Shown here in pieces: positions 43,301 through 53,047 of a stretch of 64,000 nucleotides of DNA (positions are counted from its first letter, which is position 1; the number at the start of each line of letters is the position of its first letter). The notes under the pieces were generated by a model. That model saw only the letters and a program-made list of their open reading frames with translations, ran no database searches and was not told where the DNA came from. The DNA is from Thermaurantiacus tibetensis (GTDB taxonomy: Bacteria > Pseudomonadota > Alphaproteobacteria > Sphingomonadales > Sphingomonadaceae). Location of the stretch: positions 186,001 through 250,000 of the forward strand of contig NZ_JACHTM010000002.1 in NCBI RefSeq assembly GCF_015354055.1. The letters are read 5' to 3'. A program made the translations under genes and the position numbers.

Positions 43301-43555
43301 CTAGTTTCCGGGGTTGGAGAGGGTCGTCCCCCGCTCCTGCACGTCGCGCGCGTTGCCGCGAGCGTTCTCGGCCAGGCGCTTCCACTCGGCGTTGGTCTTG
43401 CAGACGCGCTCGCGCTTCGCACGATTGCCGATCGCGGTGATCGTCTCGCAGCGCACATAGTCGGGATGGCTGCGGTCGAGCTTCGCCGGCGCGGGCTCCT
43501 CGGCACGTGCAGGCATGGCCAGCAGGCACAGGGTGGCGAAGACGGGAACGCGCAA
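43301..43555 (-). CDS. Small secreted protein with two conserved cysteines
   Basis: An 84-residue exported protein with a signal peptide (about 1-18, ending ARA). The mature part contains CETITAIGNRAKRERVC and then KTNAEWKRLAENARGNARD, a basic helical pattern. The two cysteines, 16 apart, probably form a disulfide. I have seen this pattern in many short alphaproteobacterial proteins, but no function is established. It ends 15 bases from the clpB end, on the other strand. Confidence 0.7.
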   Translation of the reverse strand: MRVPVFATLCLLAMPARAEEPAPAKLDRSHPDYVRCETITAIGNRAKRERVCKTNAEWKRLAENARGNARDVQERGTTLSNPGN

Positions 43556-43627
43556 CGGGAGCCCTCCGGTTGGGATGGCGACGCCCCTCGCGGACGCAGG
43601 GCCCGGCTGTCAAGCACCCGGGCAGCG

Positions 43628-43659
43628 AAAAGGGGCGGGCCCGCTGCCAGACCCGCCCC
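43628..43659 (-). terminator. Terminator of the TonB-dependent receptor gene
   Basis: On the minus strand GGGGCGGG and CCCGCCCC pair as a perfect 8-bp stem around a 12-base loop and are followed by TTTTC. It begins about 23 bases past the receptor stop, and is one of the few terminators here with a T-run. Confidence 0.8.
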
Positions 43660-43681
43660 CATCCCCGATGAGACGCCCCGA

Positions 43682-46552
43682 CTAGAAGCGAAGGTTGAGA
43701 CCGAGGCGATACTTCCGGCCGATGGCGTCGTAGGTGGTGGGGTAGGTGTTGCCGCTGTTGAAGGCGGTCGTGCCCACCGTGTTGCCGACGACCGGCGGAT
43801 CCTTGTCGGCGAGGTTCTCGACCGAGAAGGTCACCCGGACATTCTCCCCGATCTGCTGGCCGATGGCGAGGTCGATGTAGTTGTAGGCGTCGATCGACTC
43901 GTAGGCGTCGAAGATGGTCGCCTTGTTGACCAGCGGCTCCAGTTCCACCGCCCCGATGTAGCGCCAGCGAAGCGAGATGTCGGTCCCGGTCTTGAGGCTC
44001 AGCGTCGGCCGCACCTGGAACGACAGGTTCGGCAGGATCGGGCCGCACGAGATCGAATAGTAGCCGGCGCACTCGCGGTTGGGCGAGGTCGGGGTCGCCT
44101 GGAACTTGTTCGAGATCGTGTAGTTGCCGATCATCGAGATGCCGAAGGTGTGCTCGCCGATCGGTGCGCGCCAGCTGAGCGACCAGTCGATGCCGTCGGT
44201 CGCGATCTTGCCGAGGTTCGACGAGCCGAGGAACGGACCGAAGGTCGTGTCGTTCGGGCCCGAGAGGCTCCCGGTCAGCGGGTTGCGCCGGATCGAGAGG
44301 CAGCGCGGGTCGCGCGGGTCGGACTGGCCGAAGCAGCCGTCGATCACGTCCGCCTGCGAGGGCGAGCTGATCGCATCGGCCACCCGGATCTTGTAGTAAT
44401 CGATGGTGGCCGTGAAGTTGGCAAGGAAGCTCGGCTGGAGCACCACGCCCGCCGTCCAGGTCGTGCCGATCTCGGGGTCGAGATCGGGGTTGCCGCCCGA
44501 GGTGGCATTGATCTGGCCGGCGATCGGCGCCGGGATCGTGCCGATGAGGCTGAGCGGCGCGCCGACGAGACGGAGCTGCTCCTCGCAGAGGGCGCGGACG
44601 GTCGGGTTGCCGAGCGGAAGCGCCAGCTGGCACGGGTCCACCGTCCGGTTGGTGAGGAAGGTGACCTGCGGCTGGAACAGCTCGCCGAGGTTCGGGGCGC
44701 GCACGGCGCGGGCGTAGTTGCCGCGGATCCGGACCCCCGGCACCGGCGACCAGCCGCCGCCGGCGTTGTAGGTCCAGTTGGTGCCGCTCGTCGAATAGTC
44801 GGAGAAGCGGGCACCGCCCTCGATGGTCAGCTCCTGGATGAACGGCTTGTCGGCAACAAGCGGAGCGTTCACTTCCACGAAGAATTCGCGGGTGTCATAC
44901 TGCCCGCGGATCGGAAGGGCCGGCGCGCCAGCGCCGAGCACTTCGCCGGAGATGGCCGAGAGGCCGTCGCCGCCGGTTGCGCCCTTGTACTTCCGGTATT
45001 CGCCGCCGAACGCGAAGGCGATCGGGTTCGAGGCCCAGGGCGTCGTGTAGCCGATGTCGCCCGTGAGCGTGCCCTGGATCGTCATGAACTGCTGCTTGTT
45101 GAAGCTGAAGGTCGCGACGTTCAGGAAGTTGAACATGGCCGGCGTAATCGAGCCGTCGGCGCCGAACAGGTTGATCGGCACGCACCCGTTCGACGTGTCG
45201 ACGCAGGTGTTCCGGTCACGCGCCCGAAGCGCCTGCTGGAGACGCGAGCGCAGGCCCTGACCCTGCGACGTGTTCGTCCGCTGGGATTCGCCGTAGGAGA
45301 AATAGACGTCCCAGTCGATGTTCTCGGTGAGCGGCCCGCGCGCGCCGGCGGTCACCTGGAACATGTCGGTGTTGAAGTTGGTGCGGCGCGGACCGGCTTC
45401 GGTGAAGCGCCGGCCGATCTGGATCGGCCGCTCGATGTAGCCCGGCGCGTTCGGATTGGTGACCGTGGCTGCGACGGCGCAATCCGCGGGCGAAATGCCG
45501 TAGCCCGCGCAGAGCTGCTCGCGCATCGTCGGCGTCAGGAATGGGTTCGAGATGGGCAGGTTCACCGTCGAGAAGAAGGTGCCGGAGGGCGCGATCTGCT
45601 GGTCGACGATCGACTGCACATACTGCGCCTGGGCATAGACCTCGACCCGGTCGGAGATCTCGTAGTTGCCCTTGACGAAGATCGAGTAGCGCTCGAGCGG
45701 CGTCTGGTAGACGTTGAGCGGGTTGAAGTTGTAGTTGGTGGTGCGCCCGAGGTCGAGCCGGCCCGCTTCCGGGTTCACGGCTGCAGTGAACGGGAAGAGG
45801 ATGGTGGCCGGCGTTGCCGTCGCCGAACCCTGGGGCCGCCCGGTGGTCGACGACAGGGATTCGAAGCCCCACGGGCGGTCGCCCTGGAGCACGGGGTTCG
45901 AATCCGAGTAGCCGATCGAGAGCACCACATTCCCGCGGCCGTCGTCGAAGCTCGCGCCGAGCGTGAGGTCGGTCCGGAAGATCCGCCCGTCACCCTCTTC
46001 GGCGAGACCGATGGTCGAGGTGCTGTCGACGCCGGTGAAGTTGCGCCGGGTGATGAAGTTGACGACGCCCGCAATCGCGTCGGCGCCGTACTGCGTGGAG
46101 GCACCGCCGGTCAGCACGTCGACCCGCTCGATGAGGGCGACCGGGATGTTGTTGAGGTCGACGACGCCCGCCGTCGTCGCCGGCACGACGCGGCGGCCAT
46201 CGAGGAGCACAAGGTTCCGGTTGGCGCCGAGGCCGCGCAGGTCGATCTGGGCCGAGCCGTTGGTGCCGTTGTTGACCGCCGGGCCGATGTTGGGGGCCAC
46301 GCCCGGCAGTTCGCGCAGGAATTCCTCGGCCGCGAGCGGCTGGCGGAAGGTGATCTCGGTCTCGTCGATGACCGAGACCGGGCTGGACTGCTCGATGTTC
46401 GGCCGGACGATGCGGGTGCCGGTCACGATGATGGTGTCGGACGCTTCCGCCGAGGCCGTGCTCTGGGCAACGGCGGGCGCCGTGAACGCCCCGATGGCAA
46501 GCGCAAGCGAGGCCACCCCGCCCCGGAGCGCCACGCGCGTGACATAGGTCAT
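43682..46552 (-). CDS. TonB-dependent outer-membrane receptor
   Basis: A 956-residue outer-membrane transporter that uses TonB energy to import a ligand. After the signal peptide (about 1-30) comes the TonB box region DTIIVTGTRI, then the plug domain with NLVLLDGRRVVP and GGASTQYGADAIAGVVNF, and a 22-strand barrel ending in a C-terminal Phe (YRLGLNLRF). The shape is that of the large sphingomonad-type receptors for siderophores, vitamin B12 or carbohydrates; the ligand cannot be told. ATG 46552 follows an AAGGGGA ribosome site. It lies downstream of the M23 gene, but has its own promoter and terminator. Confidence 0.94.
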   Translation of the reverse strand: MTYVTRVALRGGVASLALAIGAFTAPAVAQSTASAEASDTIIVTGTRIVRPNIEQSSPVSVIDETEITFRQPLAAEEFLRELPGVAPNIGPAVNNGTNGSAQIDLRGLGANRNLVLLDGRRVVPATTAGVVDLNNIPVALIERVDVLTGGASTQYGADAIAGVVNFITRRNFTGVDSTSTIGLAEEGDGRIFRTDLTLGASFDDGRGNVVLSIGYSDSNPVLQGDRPWGFESLSSTTGRPQGSATATPATILFPFTAAVNPEAGRLDLGRTTNYNFNPLNVYQTPLERYSIFVKGNYEISDRVEVYAQAQYVQSIVDQQIAPSGTFFSTVNLPISNPFLTPTMREQLCAGYGISPADCAVAATVTNPNAPGYIERPIQIGRRFTEAGPRRTNFNTDMFQVTAGARGPLTENIDWDVYFSYGESQRTNTSQGQGLRSRLQQALRARDRNTCVDTSNGCVPINLFGADGSITPAMFNFLNVATFSFNKQQFMTIQGTLTGDIGYTTPWASNPIAFAFGGEYRKYKGATGGDGLSAISGEVLGAGAPALPIRGQYDTREFFVEVNAPLVADKPFIQELTIEGGARFSDYSTSGTNWTYNAGGGWSPVPGVRIRGNYARAVRAPNLGELFQPQVTFLTNRTVDPCQLALPLGNPTVRALCEEQLRLVGAPLSLIGTIPAPIAGQINATSGGNPDLDPEIGTTWTAGVVLQPSFLANFTATIDYYKIRVADAISSPSQADVIDGCFGQSDPRDPRCLSIRRNPLTGSLSGPNDTTFGPFLGSSNLGKIATDGIDWSLSWRAPIGEHTFGISMIGNYTISNKFQATPTSPNRECAGYYSISCGPILPNLSFQVRPTLSLKTGTDISLRWRYIGAVELEPLVNKATIFDAYESIDAYNYIDLAIGQQIGENVRVTFSVENLADKDPPVVGNTVGTTAFNSGNTYPTTYDAIGRKYRLGLNLRF

Positions 46553-46633
46553 GATCTGATCCCCTTCCCGATCCGGCGCGAGGCGCCGGCGCAAGCGGCA
46601 GCGGAGCCCTTCCGGCTGCCTTCAACGCCCGTC

Positions 46634-46662
46634 CTATCTCCGAACTGCCGCAAAGCTGTAAA
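46634..46662 (-). promoter_or_regulatory. Predicted promoter of the TonB-dependent receptor gene
   Basis: On the minus strand TTTACA (46662-46657) and AGATAG (46639-46634) are 17 bases apart. Transcription would begin near 46627, leaving a leader of about 75 bases. I see no obvious Fur box in it. Confidence 0.4.
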
Positions 46663-46725
46663 GCGGCCGACGCATGACCGACGCGCGGAGGCCAGGGCGC
46701 TGTGGCGCGCCCGCAACAGTTCGGG

Positions 46726-47580
46726 TCAGCGCGCCTCGACCAGGAGCGCCGGGTCGAGCCGGATCTCCTGGAACGGCGCCTGACCCTCTCCGGCGCGGAG
46801 CAGCGACAGGCCCCAGTGGAGGTGCGGCCCCGTCGAGCGGCCGGTGCTGCCGACGGTGCCGAGCACGTCGCCGGCGCGGACGGCATCCCCTGCCTTTACC
46901 CGCAGCTCGTGGAGATGGATGTAGACCGAGACCAGCCCGGCACCGTGGTCGAGGAGCACGAGGTTGCCCTCGATCAGGAACGGCCCGTCGGCAAGCCGGA
47001 CGATGCCCGAGGCCGGCGCCCGGACCGGCGTTCCCGTGGGTGCAGCGATGTCGAGCCCCCAATGCGGGTTGCGCGGCAGCTCGCCGAAGATGCGCTGCGA
47101 GCCGTAGACCCCGGTGATCCGCCCCGAGACTGGCAGGCGGAACTGCTCCCGCCAGCCGCTCGCCTCTCCCGGCCGGCTCGCGATCACCCGCTTGGCGGCG
47201 ATTGTGCGGGCAATCTCCGTCTCCCGCCGCACCACCCATTCGGGCGAAGGGGCATCCGTGGTGCCGAGCGCGGGCAGCCGCTGGACCCGGAAGGTGCGCG
47301 GTGTAAGCGGAACATCGGTCACGAGGAGCGTGCCGTCGGCTGCGCGGGCGGTGAGGCGAACCGTGCCTGTTTCGTCACGACCGAAGCCCAGGAGATGGAC
47401 GCCCGGTGCCGCCGCCGGCACGGCCACGCCGTTCGCGCGGAAGTCGCGCGCGCCGGGCGGCAGCTCCACTCGCACCAGCCCGCCAGGGGTGAAGCGGCCC
47501 TCGATGCGGAACGGCGCGGCGAGCGCAGGTGCTCCCAGCGCGAGAAGCAGCCCGGCTGCCAGAACGTATCGGCGCCTCAC
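46726..47580 (-). CDS. M23 family metallopeptidase, periplasmic
   Basis: A 284-residue lytic peptidase or inactive relative of the LytM type, with a signal peptide (about 1-22). An N-terminal beta domain precedes the peptidase. The zinc ligands are visible as HWGLDIAAP (His and Asp) and HLHW (His), so it should be active on peptidoglycan cross-links. The ISGVYGSQRI-like stretch before the first ligand is family-typical. It overlaps the DUF2093 stop by 4 bases (ATGA), so the two are coupled. Confidence 0.9.
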   Translation of the reverse strand: MRRRYVLAAGLLLALGAPALAAPFRIEGRFTPGGLVRVELPPGARDFRANGVAVPAAAPGVHLLGFGRDETGTVRLTARAADGTLLVTDVPLTPRTFRVQRLPALGTTDAPSPEWVVRRETEIARTIAAKRVIASRPGEASGWREQFRLPVSGRITGVYGSQRIFGELPRNPHWGLDIAAPTGTPVRAPASGIVRLADGPFLIEGNLVLLDHGAGLVSVYIHLHELRVKAGDAVRAGDVLGTVGSTGRSTGPHLHWGLSLLRAGEGQAPFQEIRLDPALLVEAR

Positions 47581-47795
47581 AGCAGCCCGAGGGCGCGCGC
47601 CTCGCGGTAGCGGCGGTTGGCAACCTCGGCGTCGCGGTAGGCTTCCTGCAGCTCCCGGCTCCAGTAGCGCAGCGAGGCGAGCGGAATGGGCTCGCCGGTC
47701 ACCGCACAGACCACGTGGTCGCCCTGCTCCAGCACTTCGTAGGAACCGGGCAGGTAGCGCAGCCGCGCCCGTCGGCCGGCGGAAAGGTTCAGCAT
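47577..47795 (-). CDS. DUF2093 family protein
   Basis: A 72-residue protein of the DUF2093 family, found mainly in alphaproteobacteria. It has the conserved RYLPGSYEVLEQGDHVVCAV and PIPLASLRYWSRELQEAY stretches. Function is unknown. The position directly before a peptidoglycan peptidase and after xseA is the only clue. ATG 47795 has a GAGG ribosome site upstream; the open frame further upstream runs antisense and is not coding. Confidence 0.88.
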   Translation of the reverse strand: MLNLSAGRRARLRYLPGSYEVLEQGDHVVCAVTGEPIPLASLRYWSRELQEAYRDAEVANRRYREARALGLL

Positions 47796-47845
47796 CCCCT
47801 GCACCTCACGTCGTTCGTCTCCTCGGCCCGCCCATCGCCAGACCC

Positions 47846-49213
47846 TCAGAACAGCCGGCCCTGAGCCGGCGCCTGCGGCCCGCCCACCCTCGCCTCCACC
47901 TCGCCGTCGCGCAGGCGCAGGCGAACATCTCCCGCCTTCCGCACGGCAGGAGCGTCGGGAAGCAGCCTGCCATCCGGGCCAAGCACCAGCGCGTAGCCCC
48001 GCGCAAGGGTTGCATCGGGCGAGAGCGAGGCGGCGAGCCGGAAGGTGGCCTCGAGCGCCTGCCGGCCCCGCTCCAGCCGTGCCAGAAGCAGCTCCGGCCG
48101 CAGCCGGCCGGCAACCGCCGCGTGCCGCGTCCGCGCGCGGGCGACGCGCAGGCCAAGCGCACCGGGAAGCGCCGCGCCAGCCCGGTCGCACCGCTCGCGC
48201 GCCCGCCCGGCAAGGGCCCGCACTGCCCGCGGCAGCCGCTCGGCGGCGTCGTCAAGCCGCTGGCGGCGGACCTCGAGGAGCGCGGCCGGCCGCGGCAGCC
48301 GGGCCCCGAGGCCGGCGACGCGCTCGGCGAGCAGGCCGTGCCGGCGGGCGATGGCCTGGCGCAGGCGGAGCCCCGTCTCCGCCACCCGGAGCTCGAGGTC
48401 CGCGCGCACCGGCACGGCCATCTCGGCAGCCGCCGTGGGCGTGGGCGCGCGCCGGTCGGCCGCGAAGTCGATGAGCGTCGTATCCGTCTCGTGGCCGACG
48501 GCCGAGATGAGCGGGATCGGCGATTCGGCTGCCGCCCGCACCACCTCCTCGGCGTTGAATGGCATCAGGTCCTCGATCGAGCCGCCGCCGCGCGCCACGA
48601 TGAGGAGGTCGGGCCGACGCTCAGCGGGCAGGCGGGCGAAGCCGCGGATGGCCGCGGCGATGCGCTGCTCCGCGCCCTCGCCCTGCACCGGCACCGGCCA
48701 CAGCAGCACCTCGCGCGGAAAGCGGTCGGCAAGGCGATGGAGGATGTCGCGGATGACGGCGCCGGTCGGCGACGTGACGATTCCGATGCGCTCGGGCAGG
48801 AACGGCAGCGGCCGCTTGCGCGCAGCGTCGAACAGGCCCTCGGCGGCAAGCCGCCGCTTGCGCTCCTCCACCTGCGCCAGCAGCGCTCCCACGCCTGCGG
48901 GCTCGAGCCGCTCGACCACGATCTGGTAGCGCGAGCGGCCGGGGTAGGTGGTGAGCCGCCCCGTTGCCACCACCTCGAGCCCGTCCTCCGGGCGGAAGGT
49001 CAGGCCCTGCGCCGTGCCGCGCCACATCACGGCGTCGAGCACGGCGTCGGCGTCCTTCAGCGCGAAGTAGAGGTGGCCCGAGCCATGGCGCTTGAAGCCC
49101 GAGATCTCGCCCCGCACCCGCACCAGGCCGAAGGCGGCCTCGACGGTGCGCTTCAGGGCCGCCGACAGCTCGGAGACGCTGAGCTCCGGAATGTTCGCAG
49201 GCGCGCTCGCCAT
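47846..49213 (-). CDS. xseA: Exodeoxyribonuclease VII large subunit
   Basis: Catalytic subunit of exonuclease VII, which degrades single-stranded DNA together with XseB. It has 455 residues: an N-terminal OB-fold ([22 protein letters not shown] near 36-57), the catalytic domain with [21 protein letters not shown], the [12 protein letters not shown] motif and the [28 protein letters not shown] signature (split), and a long coiled helical tail. ATG 49213 gives the normal family start. XseB is not nearby. It is divergent from purD. Confidence 0.94.
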   Translation of the reverse strand: MASAPANIPELSVSELSAALKRTVEAAFGLVRVRGEISGFKRHGSGHLYFALKDADAVLDAVMWRGTAQGLTFRPEDGLEVVATGRLTTYPGRSRYQIVVERLEPAGVGALLAQVEERKRRLAAEGLFDAARKRPLPFLPERIGIVTSPTGAVIRDILHRLADRFPREVLLWPVPVQGEGAEQRIAAAIRGFARLPAERRPDLLIVARGGGSIEDLMPFNAEEVVRAAAESPIPLISAVGHETDTTLIDFAADRRAPTPTAAAEMAVPVRADLELRVAETGLRLRQAIARRHGLLAERVAGLGARLPRPAALLEVRRQRLDDAAERLPRAVRALAGRARERCDRAGAALPGALGLRVARARTRHAAVAGRLRPELLLARLERGRQALEATFRLAASLSPDATLARGYALVLGPDGRLLPDAPAVRKAGDVRLRLRDGEVEARVGGPQAPAQGRLF

Positions 49214-49315
49214 GCCCCTGCCTAGCCCGGACGCGGACGACCCGCCAAGGGCCTCCCACGGGCACGCGCTGCCGGGGCTTTTCGCCACGCCCCGCCTCGC
49301 CTAGGCGCCGCGGCC

Positions 49316-50605
49316 ATGGACAGGCCCACGGACAGGTTGCGCGTTCTTCTCCTCGGCAGCGGCGGGCGCGAGCATGCACTGGCCTGGAAGCTGGCCCAGT
49401 CGCCGCGCCTTGGGTGGCTGCTTTCGGCCCCCGGCAACCCCGGGATGGCCGCGCTCGGCATGGTGGAGCCCGGGCTCGACATCCTCGACCCGGAGGCTGT
49501 CGCCCGCTTTGCCCGGGACCGCGGCGTCGACCTCGTGGTGGTCGGCCCGGAGGCCCCGCTCGTCGCCGGCGTTGCCGACGCGGTGCTTGCAGCCGGCATC
49601 CCCGTCTTCGGGCCCTCGGCAGCGGCCGCCCGGCTCGAGGCCTCCAAGGCCTTCACCAAGGCGCTCTGCGACGAGGCCGGAATCCCGACCGCCGCCTGGG
49701 CCCGCTTCGACGCGCTTGCGCCAGCACTCGCCCATGTCCGCCGCTGCGGTGCGCCGATCGTCGTCAAGGCCGATGGCCTTGCCGCCGGCAAGGGCGTGAC
49801 GGTGGCGGCCACGCTGGCCGAGGCCGAGGCCGCGCTCGAGGCCCTGTTCGCCTCCCCCGGCGCCGGGGTGGTCATCGAAGAGTGCCTCGCAGGCGAGGAG
49901 GTGAGCTTCTTCGTGCTGGCCCATGGCACCGATGCCGTGCCGCTTCTTGCCGCGCAGGACCACAAGCGCCTCGGCGAGGGCGACACCGGCCCCAACACCG
50001 GCGGCATGGGGGCCTATGCACCCGCTGCGGTCTTCACGCCGGCGCTTGCGGCCGAGACGATGGAGCGCATCATCCGCCCGACGCTCGCCACCATGGCCGC
50101 GCGCGGCACCCCCTTCTCGGGCGTGCTCTTCGCCGGGCTGATGCTGACGGCCGAGGGGCCGAAGCTCGTCGAATACAATGTCCGCTTCGGCGACCCGGAG
50201 TGCCAGGCGCTCATGCTCCTGCTCGAGAGCGACCTGCTCTCCCTCCTTCATGCCACGGCCACCGGCCACCTCGCCGGCGCGGAGGTGCTCTGGAAGCCGG
50301 GCAAGGCCATCGCCGTGGTGGTGGCAGCGCGCGGCTACCCCGGGGCGCCAGCGGCCGGCGGCGAGATTTCGGGGCTCGAGGGGTGCGGCGCCACCGTCTT
50401 CCACGCCGGCACCCGGCGCGAGCGCGGCCGGCTGGTGGCGGCCGGCGGTCGGGTGCTGACCGTCGGCACCCACGCCCCGACCCTGGCCCAGGCGGCGCAG
50501 CAAGCCTATGCCGCCATCGAAAGGATCAGCTTTGCCGATGCCTGCTTCCGCCGCGATATCGGCTGGCGGGAGCTGGCCCGGGAGGCGGGCGGGAGAAGCG
50601 CATGA
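49316..50605 (+). CDS. purD: Phosphoribosylamine-glycine ligase
   Basis: ATP-grasp enzyme of step two of purine synthesis, joining glycine to phosphoribosylamine. It has 429 residues: VLLLGSGGREHALAWKLAQ at the N-terminus, VVGPEAPLVAG, the ATP-grasp core with KADGLAAGKGVTV (near 147-160), QDHKRLGEGDTGPNTGGMGAY and EYNVRFGDPECQAL. It is divergent from xseA and overlaps the phosphotransferase start by 4 bases. Confidence 0.96.
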   Translation: MDRPTDRLRVLLLGSGGREHALAWKLAQSPRLGWLLSAPGNPGMAALGMVEPGLDILDPEAVARFARDRGVDLVVVGPEAPLVAGVADAVLAAGIPVFGPSAAAARLEASKAFTKALCDEAGIPTAAWARFDALAPALAHVRRCGAPIVVKADGLAAGKGVTVAATLAEAEAALEALFASPGAGVVIEECLAGEEVSFFVLAHGTDAVPLLAAQDHKRLGEGDTGPNTGGMGAYAPAAVFTPALAAETMERIIRPTLATMAARGTPFSGVLFAGLMLTAEGPKLVEYNVRFGDPECQALMLLLESDLLSLLHATATGHLAGAEVLWKPGKAIAVVVAARGYPGAPAAGGEISGLEGCGATVFHAGTRRERGRLVAAGGRVLTVGTHAPTLAQAAQQAYAAIERISFADACFRRDIGWRELAREAGGRSA

Positions 50606-51693
50606 CCGAGATGGCAAGCCGCCAGAGGCAGTTCGAGGGCACGGATGCCGTGCGCGAGGCCCATCGCTTCGACGAGCGCGCGCTCGCCCAATGGATGGCG
50701 GCCAACGTCGAAGGCTACGAGGGGCCGCTCGAGGTGCGCCAGTTCAGGGGCGGGCAGTCGAACCCGACCTACAAGCTGGTGACGCCAGGCCGGTCGTACG
50801 TGCTGCGGCGCAAGCCGCCGGGCCAGCTGCTGAAGTCCGCCCACGCGGTCGACCGCGAGTATCGCGTGATCTCCGCGCTCCACCCCACGGGCTTTCCGGT
50901 TGCCCGCCCCTTTGGCCTCTGCACGGACGACTCCGTTATCGGCACCTGGTTCTACGTGATGGAGTGCGTGGAAGGCCGGATCGTCTGGGACGGCACCTTC
51001 CCCGACGTGCCCCGGGAGACCCGCCGGGCCCATTTCGAGGCGATGTGCGACACGCTCGCCTGGCTCCACACCATCGACCCCGACGCCGTCGGCCTCGGGG
51101 ACTTCGGCCGGCCGGGCAACTACTTCGCGCGCCAGATCGCACGCTGGTCGAAAAGCTACCAGGAGGACATCCCCGACGCCGGCCGGGTCGAGGCAATGGA
51201 TCGGCTGGTGGCCTGGCTTCCGGACAACATTCCCGAAGGCGACGAGACCGCCATCGTCCACGGCGACTACCGCTGCGACAACATGATCTTCCACCCCGCG
51301 GAGCCGCGCGTGCTCGCCGTGCTCGACTGGGAACTCTCGACGCTGGGCCACCCGCTCGCCGACTTCTCCTACCATCTCATGATGTATCGCATGCCGCCGT
51401 CGGGCACGGTGGGACTGGCCGAGGCGGACCTAGCCGCCCTCGATATCCCGACCGAGGCGGAATATGTGGCCCGCTACTGCGCCGGCACCGGCCGCGACCC
51501 GGCCGAGGTCGCGGCGATCATGGACTTCTGCATCGCCTACAACATGTTCCGCCTGGCGGCGATCGTCCACGGGATCCGCGGGCGGGTGGCGCGCGGCACG
51601 GCGTCCAACCCGCACGCCAAGGCGATGGCGGCCACCGTCGAGCCGCTGGCCGAGCGGGCGTGGGAACAGGCGCTCAAAGCCGGCGCCCGCTGA
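50602..51693 (+). CDS. Phosphotransferase family protein (ACAD10-type kinase fold)
   Basis: A 363-residue aminoglycoside-phosphotransferase/ACAD10-11-like protein. QFRGGQSNPTYKLVT forms the N-lobe, YVLRRKPPGQLLKSAHAVDREYRVI the ATP-binding lysine region, and the catalytic loop HGDYRCDN (near 218) and metal-binding DWELSTLGHPLADF (near 237) follow. Proteins of this branch often accompany acyl-CoA dehydrogenases and act on hydroxyacyl-CoA derivatives, which fits the tandem dehydrogenases 20 kb away only loosely. ATGA overlap with purD suggests co-expression without an obvious common pathway. Confidence 0.88.
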   Translation: MTEMASRQRQFEGTDAVREAHRFDERALAQWMAANVEGYEGPLEVRQFRGGQSNPTYKLVTPGRSYVLRRKPPGQLLKSAHAVDREYRVISALHPTGFPVARPFGLCTDDSVIGTWFYVMECVEGRIVWDGTFPDVPRETRRAHFEAMCDTLAWLHTIDPDAVGLGDFGRPGNYFARQIARWSKSYQEDIPDAGRVEAMDRLVAWLPDNIPEGDETAIVHGDYRCDNMIFHPAEPRVLAVLDWELSTLGHPLADFSYHLMMYRMPPSGTVGLAEADLAALDIPTEAEYVARYCAGTGRDPAEVAAIMDFCIAYNMFRLAAIVHGIRGRVARGTASNPHAKAMAATVEPLAERAWEQALKAGAR

Positions 51694-51863
51694 CGGAAGG
51701 GGGGGAGGCCGGGGCGGCTCGCGGCAGGCGGCCGGGGCGCGACCAACGCGACGTCGGCCGGGTTGGCGAGGAGAAGCCGGGAAGCGGGTCGCGACGGAAA
51801 GTGGGCCGAAACGGCGGGGAGCGTTGCCCGGAAGGATGGGGTGAAGGGCGGTCGGCCGCCGCG

Positions 51864-52724
51864 TCAGCTCGCGCGGATGAGCCTGGGCAGCGTTTCGGCA
51901 CCGCTCCGCTTGGCAATCACCAGCCGGGTGATCCACGGCGCGCCCCGTGCCACGAACTGGCCCGGGGTCATGCCCACGAACTGGCGGAACTCGCGGATGA
52001 AGTGGGACTGGTCGTAGAAGGCGGTGCCGGCCGCTCCCTGCCAGCCCTGCTCCGGCTCCAGGCCGAGGCGGACCGCTGCCTGGAGCGTGCGGTACTTGCG
52101 GGCGAGGAACTTGGGGCTCGCGCCATAGACGCGGCCCACCACGCGCTCGACCTGCCGGGACGACATGCCGAGCCGCTCGACAAGGACGTTGACGTCGGGC
52201 GACGGTGTCTCGACGAGCCAGCGGTCGGTCGTCCGCGTGAGCCAGAGAGGGGGCGTGCGGGCCCGGGCGGCGAGCCCCTCGAACATCGCATCCGCAGCCG
52301 CCACGAGCGCCCGATCGTCGCGCGCGTCGCGCATCCGCTCGACGGCACGGCCAACCAGCGCCGGAGCCAGCCCCGAGAGGTCCTCGAGTCGGTCGGCGTA
52401 GGCGGCGGCCTCCTCGCCGACGAGGGCCGCCCAGCCGGCGGGCAGGAGCCCGGCGCCGATCAGGCGGAAGGGGCCGAAGGCGTGGAACCGGATCGCTGCC
52501 CCCGAGGGGCCGGCAAGGCTGGCAGCCGGCATCGGCTGGAACAGCCGGTTGCCATAGGCGATGCTGCCGTGACCGGCGACGACGAAGCGCGCCTGGGCGA
52601 GCTCGGCACGAAGCACGTCATGCATCTCCGCTGCCGGGAACTCGAAGACGTAGTAGCTCGAGAGGAAGGCGCGCAGCGACGGCGCCGGCGGGTAGTAGCG
52701 AAGCGCGATCCCGGGCGCGCTCAC
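51864..52724 (-). CDS. AraC-family transcriptional regulator
   Basis: A 286-residue regulator. The C-terminal 100 residues hold two helix-turn-helix motifs, the second in FYDQSHFIREFRQFVGMTPGQF, typical of AraC. The N-terminal domain (about 1-165) is a sensor of the uncharacterised AraC-N type, beginning RYYPPAPSLRAFLSSYYVFEF. The ligand is unknown. GTG 52724 is the best start, with a GCGAGGG ribosome site; the upstream open frame has no protein-like sense. No target operon is adjacent on the same strand; its own promoter lies in the 323-base gap shared with pyrD. Confidence 0.83.
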   Translation of the reverse strand: MSAPGIALRYYPPAPSLRAFLSSYYVFEFPAAEMHDVLRAELAQARFVVAGHGSIAYGNRLFQPMPAASLAGPSGAAIRFHAFGPFRLIGAGLLPAGWAALVGEEAAAYADRLEDLSGLAPALVGRAVERMRDARDDRALVAAADAMFEGLAARARTPPLWLTRTTDRWLVETPSPDVNVLVERLGMSSRQVERVVGRVYGASPKFLARKYRTLQAAVRLGLEPEQGWQGAAGTAFYDQSHFIREFRQFVGMTPGQFVARGAPWITRLVIAKRSGAETLPRLIRAS

Positions 52725-53047
52725 CCGGCCCTCGCCTGCGCGAGAGTCGCCGTCAGCCAACCGCTCCGCAGCCTTGCCATCGCGACCCCTTAGCTTCGTC
52801 GTCTGGGCCGGGCCTTCCTGCGCGTGTCGCCGGCAAAGGTCAAATCCGCGAGACTGCGACGCAGCAAAAAGATGCCCCGGGGGCCGGCAAGGCCGCACCG
52901 GGGCCGGAGAGTGGGGGCGGGGCCGACGGTCGCGGCGGACGACCGCCGCGGCTGCCGGACCCCGTCCCTGGGTCGCAGCGTTCATATAGCGCATCTCGGG
53001 TGGGAAGGATTGTAGAAATCCGACAAGCCCGCCATCGCGACCGTTCG
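52725..53047. other. Divergent control region between the AraC gene and pyrD
   Basis: No gene is supported. The AraC gene reads left and pyrD reads right. A small inverted repeat GGATT/AATCC (53007-53021) lies 27 bases before pyrD, and TATAGC (52985-52990) is a possible -10 without a clear -35. The middle is GC-rich and shows no repeats that I could trust. Confidence 0.4.
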
